A stretch of DNA of 64,000 nt from Paraescarpia echinospica. Lineage: Eukaryota; Annelida; Polychaeta; Sabellida; Siboglinidae. A program made the translations under genes and the position numbers. Position 1 is the first letter of the stretch, and each line of letters starts with the position of its first letter. The notes beneath the pieces were generated by a model. The model ran no database searches, was not told the DNA's origin, and saw only the letters and a program-made list of their open reading frames with translations. Shown here in pieces: positions 58,098 to 64,000 of the stretch. The DNA lies in assembly GCA_020002185.1 (NCBI GenBank), contig CM034535.1, positions 71,965,768 through 72,029,767 of the forward strand. The letters run 5' to 3'.

Positions 58098-59912
58098 GTG
58101 GGATGTTGGAATGTTAACGGCTGGAAGCTAAACAAAAACACCGACAACTACCAAGTGAGGGCAGAATGTGTTAAACACCTCAACACGGATGTAATCGCCG
58201 TGGTGGAAACACATCTTACAGATGTAAACACGCTGGAAATGAATGGATATAAGTGGTGGGGGCATAATCGCACAAACCTGAACTGTCGGGCCAAGTCAGG
58301 GTCAGGCGGAGTAGGCATTTTTGTAAAAGATGCTCTGCTGCATGATTTTAATGTGAAAATTCTAGACACATCTGTGGAAGGAATAATGTGGATAACTTTC
58401 ACAAGCAAGAGCTCGGATACTAGTTTTAGGATGTGTGTGTGTTACCTTCCTCCTGACGGATCATCACGTTACATTGACCCCGAAACCTATTACAACGAAC
58501 TATTATCACATATATACCGATACCAGAAACTTGGAATATTCTTCATATGTGGCGATTTCAATGGCCGTTGTGGCAGTGAGCCTGATTACATTGAAGGTGT
58601 GGATGACATTCCTGAGAGAAAAGTTATTGATTTTAAAGTGAATTCACATGGACAATACCTCATCGACCTTTTAATATCATCAAACTGTTGCATGCTGAAC
58701 GGTCGCGGTTCGTCGATAAACGACTTCACATCTGTTTCAACCAAAGGTTTGGCTGTCGTTGATTATTGCCTTGTACCGCATGAACGTTTGGCGTCGTTTA
58801 CCGACTTTAAAATAACTTCAGCACGAAAGATATTTAATGACTCTGGGTGTGTATCGATTATTGACCCACATAAGACCATCCCAGACCACTCAATATTGAC
58901 ATGGGTTTTACTCCTGGATTACATGAAATGCTACGATAATACAGATCCGAACCCCAACATTCCATGTACAACGAGATATAAATTAGAAGGCATTGACCAG
59001 TCATTTCTCGATGACGACACAACACAAAAACATTGTGCTACGCTCATGCAGTTCATTCAAAGATCTAATTTAACACAACAAAATCTGAACAATGTATATG
59101 ATAGTTTCTGCGAACATGTTAAAACGGTGATGGAAGATAAACTTCAAAAAGTGGTCCATGTAAACCACTCAGTGCTCAGTAATAAGCGTAGACGGATCAA
59201 GAAACAATGGTGGACAATTGAACTTACTCACCTATGGAATAACCTCACAACAAGTGAACAATTGTGGATTAAGGGCGACGAACAAAATAAACCGCACCTG
59301 AAAGCGGAAATGAAGGTAGCCCAGAAACTGTTTGATAGGCATGTGCAAGCTGCCAAACGCAAATTCTGGCGTCAACAACAAGACAAACTACTTGATCTGC
59401 CGTCACATGATCCAAATGCTTTCTGGAAGCATATTGAAAAATTAGGGATAAAACAAGAACGCATCCATGATATACCAATGGAAGTGATGCTAGAGGACGG
59501 CTCCATATCCACTGATCAAAGCGTGATATTACATAAATGGAGAACTGACTTTCACACTTTGCTGAACCCGGTCAATTACGAACAAACAATTGACTATCAA
59601 CCGCCGGTGGAGACCCACTCAATGGGTCACAATGAACACCTTGATGGGCCTATCTCTAAGGAGGACATTCGCCTGGCCTTAAACAAGGCCAAGAAACACA
59701 AAGCGTTGGGTGATGATAACATCCCAGTCGAAACGCTGGTCAACGAAAATGCTCTAGACTTCCTTTACGAACTATTTAATCACTGTTTTAACAACAGCAT
59801 GGTTCCTGAAGCATGGCGTCGGGGCATTGTAACCCCGATACCCAAGTGTTGTATGTCTGATCCACGAGTGCCATTGAACTATAGGGGAATTACGCTTAGT
59901 TCCCATGTGTAT
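58098..59912 (+). pseudogene. LINE AP endonuclease plus start of RT
   Basis: About 604 codons open before the nested insertion. GCWNVNGW at residues 2-9, VVETHL with catalytic E at 37, GGVGIFVKD near 70-78, CYLPPDGSSR near 115-124, GDFNGRCG at 152-159, and PDHSIL near 263-268. A linker of about 250 residues rich in charged residues follows, then the RT start: KKHKALGDDNIPVE, WRRGIVTPIPK and NYRGITLSS, where the insertion occurs. The endonuclease looks intact. The ORF appears longer (to 60026) only because the inserted DNA happens to be in frame. Confidence 0.9.
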
Positions 59913-60127
59913 GGAACAGATGTTAATGAATGGAACAGATTATCTCCTGATTGTGTTGGTGCTAGTAGCGTGAATATGTTTAAAAATAAAATCGACACAC
60001 ACCTAAAAAAGGCGGGATACATGTAGATAAAAAGTATTGGACTCTCGATAAGCCAAAAGGCTTCCTTGTCCACCTGCCATCCAGAGTAATTTTCTGGATA
60101 GCAATCTTGTTAAATCTTGTTAAATCT
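59913..60127 (+). mobile_element. nested 215-bp LINE 3' end inside the LINE
   Basis: Flanked by TGTAT (59908-59912 and 60128-60132). It encodes the tail of a different LINE (VNEWNRLSPDCVGASSVNMF, then KNKIDTHLKKAGYM and TAG at 60024), followed by a 3' UTR ending in AATCTTGTTA repeated about 2.5 times. Removing it restores continuity from ...SHVY to KIYCSILNDRLISW. Same family as 28775-28925 (minus). Confidence 0.88.
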
Positions 60128-60132
60128 TGTAT

Positions 60133-60997
60133 AAAATATACTGCTCTATTTTAAATGATCGTCTTATATCGTGGGTAGAGGGCAACAACCTTTTGTGTGA
60201 TGAACAAAATGGGTTTAGACCAGGTCGCAGTTGTCTCGACCACCATTACAAACATAATCAATACTAGAAAGAAATGCCGCCAGCAAACGTTTGCATGTTT
60301 CGTAGATTTTAGTAAAGCTTATGACCGTATCAATAGAAATTTCCTCTGGAACAAAATTAGGAACTTCAACATACAAGGGAAAATGCTTGAGGCTTTGAAA
60401 TCATTATATGTTGATTACAAATGTTGTGTTAGGGTCAACAACTTAAAGTCTGACTGGTTCAATGTTGAATGCGGGCTTAAGCAGGGATGTGTTATATCAC
60501 CTATCATATTTAATATGTTTATAAACGATTTATTAACTGAATTGAAAGGCATGTGCAAAGGTGTTAAGATCGGAGACGAAATTGTTACAATGTTAGCATA
60601 CGCAGATGACATTGTGGTGCTGGCCGAATCAGCAGAAGAACTGCAGACATTGCTAAATGTTATCTGGAAATGGTGCAATGACTGGGGCATGTCTATTAAC
60701 AAAGACAAAACTCAAATTGTACATTTTCGTAATCCTTCGATATCTGAGACTACTTGCGATTTTCTACTAGGTGACCAAAGCATATGCATCGTAAATAAGT
60801 GTAAATATTTAGGTTTGATTTTAACTGAATATCTTGATTATAAGGTGATGGTAAAAACAGTAGCTACTACGGCGAACAGAGCTCTGGGTTTGTTAATGGC
60901 TAAGACAAAATGTAATGGAGGAATGCCTTTTAACTGTTTTACAAAACTATACGATGGTATGGTGCTCTCCATTATTAACTATGGTTCTGCTGTGTGA
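60133..60997 (+). pseudogene. LINE reverse transcriptase, catalytic part
   Basis: After the nested insert: YCSILNDRLISWVEGNNL and NGFRPGRSCLDH in one frame. One extra C near 60240 moves it to the frame of 60197-60997. Motif A is CFVDFSKAYDRI (D at residue 37 of that frame), motif B GLKQGCVISPIIF (93-105), motif C AYADDIVVL (134-142), then WGMSINKDKTQIVHF and CKYLGLILT. It ends at TGA after YGSAV, where TGG (W) would continue into GTKEYSVIN. Confidence 0.9.
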
Positions 60998-61835
60998 GGT
61001 ACAAAGGAATATTCGGTCATAAATAGCATACATAATAGAGCCTGTCGATTTTTCCTAGGTGTGGGTAAATATACCCCATCAGCAGCAGTACAGGGTGAAA
61101 TGGGGTGGAAAACCCCGACTAACCAACAATGGCTATCTGTTACTAGGCTCTGATGTCGTTTGATCAATATGGATGTATCTAGAGTGACAAAACGTGTGTT
61201 TCTATGGATGATGGAAATGGCCGTAAGTGGGAAACGAAATTGGGGCTACGAAGTATACCATCGTTATAATGACTTAAATATGCATAATCTTACTAATATA
61301 AGAGACCATGTTAATGTAAAGGCTATAATAGAACACACAGATGTTTGCCTGTCTGTATTACAGGAACAGCAATGGCTTCATATTATAAATAGAGAAGAGG
61401 GCAGAAATGGTAGTAGAAATAAACTAAGAACTTATAAACAGTTCCAAAAAAAATTTGTAACTGAGCATTATGTTAAAAAAAATCATGACTAGAAGTAATC
61501 GATCAGCACTTGCAAAATTTCGATATGGCGTGGCACCAATCAGAATTGAAACTGGACGTTTTGAACGAAATTACCCCCCACCTGAAGCTAGGACGTGTTA
61601 TAATTGCACGAATTAAATAGAAAATGAGTTTCACGTTTTAATGAAATGCCCTTTATATGTTAACGAACGAAAAGAACTAATAGGCTATGCAACAATTAAT
61701 GATCCTGCTTTTTCCAGTATGAATGATCAAGATAAATTTTTATATTTATTGAGTAATGACAATATAATAAGTAAAACTGCCAGCATCCTCCAAAAAATAC
61801 TGCACACAAGATTACACAATACAACAAAATAATAG
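60998..61835 (+). pseudogene. LINE C-terminal region
   Basis: GTKEYSVINSIHNRACRFFL, then GEMGWKTPTNQQWLSVTRL, TGA, and CRLINMDVSRVTKRVF to KNHD (61492). After a frameshift in an A-run: RSNRSALAKFRYGVAPI, RTCYNC, TAA, and ENEFHVLMKCPLYVNERKEL to 61832. The C-x2-C...H-x4-C arrangement is the zinc-binding end seen in many LINE polyproteins. Confidence 0.85.
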
Positions 61836-62005
61836 CACATGTTTATTAAATTATTACTGTTTTTATTAGTTGTACATTTTTGTTTTTACAAGTCTCTCAT
61901 AACTCTTTTTGAGTGGTCTTTGTATACAGTGCTAACTTTGAATGTAATATATTTATTTGTCTTGTATTTTAAAGCATGTATACGTGGAGTGAGACTCTAA
62001 TAAAA

Positions 62006-62043
<38 letters not shown>

Positions 62044-62044
62044 G
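62006..62044. repeat. (TAC)n microsatellite, LINE 3' tail
   Basis: About 12 uninterrupted TAC/ACT triplets end the LINE at its junction with the satellite. The tail merges with the target sequence TACTAG. Confidence 0.95.
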
Positions 62045-62260
62045 CCTTGCAGAGGATTGTGTACAAGCCTTTCAAAGGATCATGTACAAGCTTTACATAT
62101 ATGGCCTGCCACAGTTGAAAAATTGTGAAATTGAGTTTTGTACCTTTTTTGATTCCACTGGACTTGAGCTTTAAATTAAAATATCTTCAGTAGTTTTTGA
62201 TTTATTGCAAAAATTGAAGTAAACTTAAAATGTGATGTTATGAGAAACAAGGTCATACTG
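62045..62260 (+). repeat. satellite B-F, right part after the LINE
   Basis: Resumes the interrupted 23-bp block and continues through segment F (here with a GATTTATTGCAAAAATTG change). Confidence 0.9.
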
Positions 62261-62891
62261 ATTGTGGCTGATGTTGCATGTCGGTACCACTTGATGATTG
62301 TGGCTGTTGTTGTGTGTAGGTACCACTTGGTGATTGTGGCTGTTGTTGTGTGTAGGTACCACTTGATGATTGTGGCTGTTGTTGTGTGTCGGTACCACTT
62401 GGTGATTGTGGCTGTTGTTGTATGTAGGTACCACTTGGTGATTGTGGCTGTTGTTGTATGTAGGTACCACTTGATGATTGTGGCTGTTGTTGTGTGTCGG
62501 TACCACATGGTGATTGTGGCTGTTGTTGCATGTAGGTACCACTTGATGATTGTGGCTGTTGTTGTGTGTATGTACCACTTGGTGATTGCGGCTGTTGTTG
62601 CGCATAGGTACCACTTGGTGATTGTGGCTGTTGTGTTGTGTAGGTACCACTTGGTGATTGTGCCTGTTGTTGTATTTAGGTACCACTTGGTGATTGTGAC
62701 TGTTGTTGTGTGTAGGGACCACTTGGTGATTGTGGCTGTTGTTGCGTGTAAGTACCACTTGGTGATTGTGGCTGTTGTTGCATGTAGGTACCACTTGGTG
62801 ATTGTGGCTGTTGTTGCATGTAGGTACCACTTGGTGATTATGGCTGTTGTTGCATGTACGGACTACTTGGTGATTGTGGCTGTTGTTGTAG
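62261..62891. repeat. 36-bp array A15, about 17.5 copies
   Basis: F-side units alternate CTTGGTGATT and CTTGATGATT, with TTGTGTGTAGG variants not seen in other arrays; the exon-side units resemble type X/Z. Confidence 0.95.
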
Positions 62892-62993
62892 GGACGGCGA
62901 TCCTGAAGAGCACAGAGACAGTGAAGTCAGGGATGTGGATGACCATCGTAGCAGAAATCAGTCAGCAGGACATCTCACTGTGCATCAATGGCG
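62892..62993 (+). pseudogene. LamG-like exon, copy 15, with donor GT changed to AT
   Basis: Acceptor AG and the open frame are intact, but the donor reads ATGAGA. I replaces R at codon 22 in the AER motif, and codon 7 has a synonymous change. If the array is spliced, this copy should be skipped or use another donor. Confidence 0.5.
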
Positions 62994-63964
62994 ATGAGAT
63001 ATCCAACTCATGCCAGATCCAACTGATGACAGATCAAACTCCTAAGAGATCCAACTCAAGACAGATCCATTTCATAACAATCCACGTCATGTCAGATCTA
63101 ACTAATGACAGATCCAACTGATGCAAGCCCCAACCCGTGTCAAATCCAACTCATGATAGATCCAACACACGATAGATCCAACTCATGACAGATCAACCTC
63201 ATGAGAGATCCATTTCATAACAAATCCAAGTCATGTCAGATCAAACTCATGACAGATCCAACTCATGCCAGACCCAGCCCGTGTCAGATCCAAATTATGA
63301 GAGATCCAACTCATGAAAGATCCACGTCATGACAAATCCAACTCATGATAGATCCAAGTCACGCCAGATCCAATTGTTGAGCAATCCACCTCACGGGAGA
63401 TCCAAATCATGCCAAATCCAACTCATGCCAGATCCAACCCATGTTAGATCCAACCCATGCCAGATCCAACTCCTCTTGAACTTGGTATGTACCAAGTTCA
63501 ACATTCCTGTAAGACCATTAATCAGATTGACACCTTACAAAGTCCAAGGCAGTTCTGTTATTATACATTCGTACCATGTAAAGACTACATCAAATATTCG
63601 CATACCAGTTTTTGTTGTAGCAAATATATCCCAACTTCACATAGCACCCCTTATAAACTTTGTAGAGGATCATGTACTAGTCTTGCAGAGGATCATATTC
63701 AAGCTTTGCAGAGGATCATGTATTGGTCTTGCAGAGGATAATATACTAGCCTTGCAGAGGATTGTGTACAAGCCTTTCAAAGGATCATGTACAAGCTTTA
63801 CATATATGGCCTGCCACAGTTGAAAAATTGTGAAATTGAGTTTTGTACCTTTTTTGATTCCACTGGACTTGAGCTTTAAATTAAAATATCTTCAGTAGTT
63901 TTTGATTTATTGCTAAAATTGAAGTAAACTTATAATGTGATGTTATGAGAAACAAGGTCATACT
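62994..63964 (+). repeat. satellite D-C-B-F, putative intron after exon copy 15
   Basis: About 30 16-bp units and six 23-bp units; the segment C hairpin is perfect. Confidence 0.9.
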
Positions 63965-64000
63965 GATTGTGGCTGTTGTTGCATGTCGGTACCACTTGGT
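63965..64000. repeat. 36-bp array A16, cut by window end
   Basis: The first unit of a further array (ATTGTGGCTGTTGTTGCATG), so the satellite continues beyond the window. Confidence 0.9.

Larger units (their letters stand above)
58095..62044 (+). mobile_element. (TAC)n-tailed LINE inserted in the satellite, 5' truncated and broken
   Basis: The insertion separates two halves of one 23-bp repeat block. TACTAG occurs on both sides (58089-58094, 62039-62044) and may be the target duplication, but it overlaps the TAC tail. It encodes AP endonuclease, RT and a C-terminal C-x2-C...H...C segment. Inactivating lesions: a nested 215-bp insertion (59913), a 1-nt insertion near 60240, TGA at 60995 and near 61151, a frameshift at an A-run near 61480 and TAA near 61615. 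The 5' end starts at the endonuclease domain. Confidence 0.9.

Noticed and set aside
58098..60026. A single intact 642-residue protein
   Set aside because: The last 38 codons come from a nested LINE 3' end that happens to be in frame; the RT continues only beyond it.

Overview
The window is animal nuclear DNA, most likely from an invertebrate such as a mollusc, lancelet or similar marine phylum; the species cannot be fixed from sequence alone. Evidence: no operons or dense ORFs, AT-rich non-coding DNA, many decayed non-LTR retrotransposons (RTE/CFDP2-type, CR1/Jockey-like and a (TAC)n-tailed element), two decayed Ty3/gypsy fragments, large minisatellite arrays, and two scaffold gaps of exactly 1,000 N (31866-32865, 48396-49395). 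No complete ordinary host gene, tRNA or rRNA was recognised.

Layout. 1-11460: mostly AT-rich DNA with old repeats, an endonuclease-only LINE remnant (2436-3239, minus), two scraps of one reverse transcriptase (4300-4500, 5655-5725), a stray satellite fragment (6676-7292) between two copies of a dispersed repeat, and one possible host exon (10220-10352, minus). 11463-15553: first block of a composite satellite. 15560-16060: Ty3/gypsy integrase remnant. 16670-20287: apparently perfect 1,809-bp tandem duplication that cuts the 3' end of an RTE LINE (18071-23095, minus). 23400-26146: deleted Ty3/gypsy element with an unusual palindromic repeat cluster upstream. 26650-31865: several LINE fragments. 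32866-48395: composite satellite in the same orientation as the first block. 49396-64000: the same satellite inverted, interrupted at 58095-62044 by a LINE that itself carries a nested LINE 3' end.

The main result is the composition of the satellite. Each 1.4-2.5 kb unit holds one 102-bp segment that looks like an exon: AG acceptor, open 34-codon frame resembling part of a laminin-G/ConA-like domain (MWMTIVAERSQQDISL core, ending CINGG), then a GTGAGA donor. Both bordering introns are phase 1, so the exon is symmetric. The rest of each unit would be one intron made of three minisatellites: 16-bp repeats starting at the donor, then a unique segment, 23-bp repeats, a second unique segment, and a 36-bp array running up to the acceptor of the next exon. 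Fifteen full exon copies are visible (9 minus, 6 plus) plus two 22-bp stubs. All 15 full copies are exactly 102 bp with an open frame and an AG acceptor; 14 keep the GT donor.

This may be a tandem (possibly mutually exclusive) exon array of a LamG protein whose introns became minisatellites, or a satellite that captured one exon and amplified it. Substitutions among copies are mostly amino-acid-changing and give no clear sign of purifying selection. The very long ORFs across the 36-bp arrays are a by-product of a 12-codon unit without stops and are not annotated as genes.
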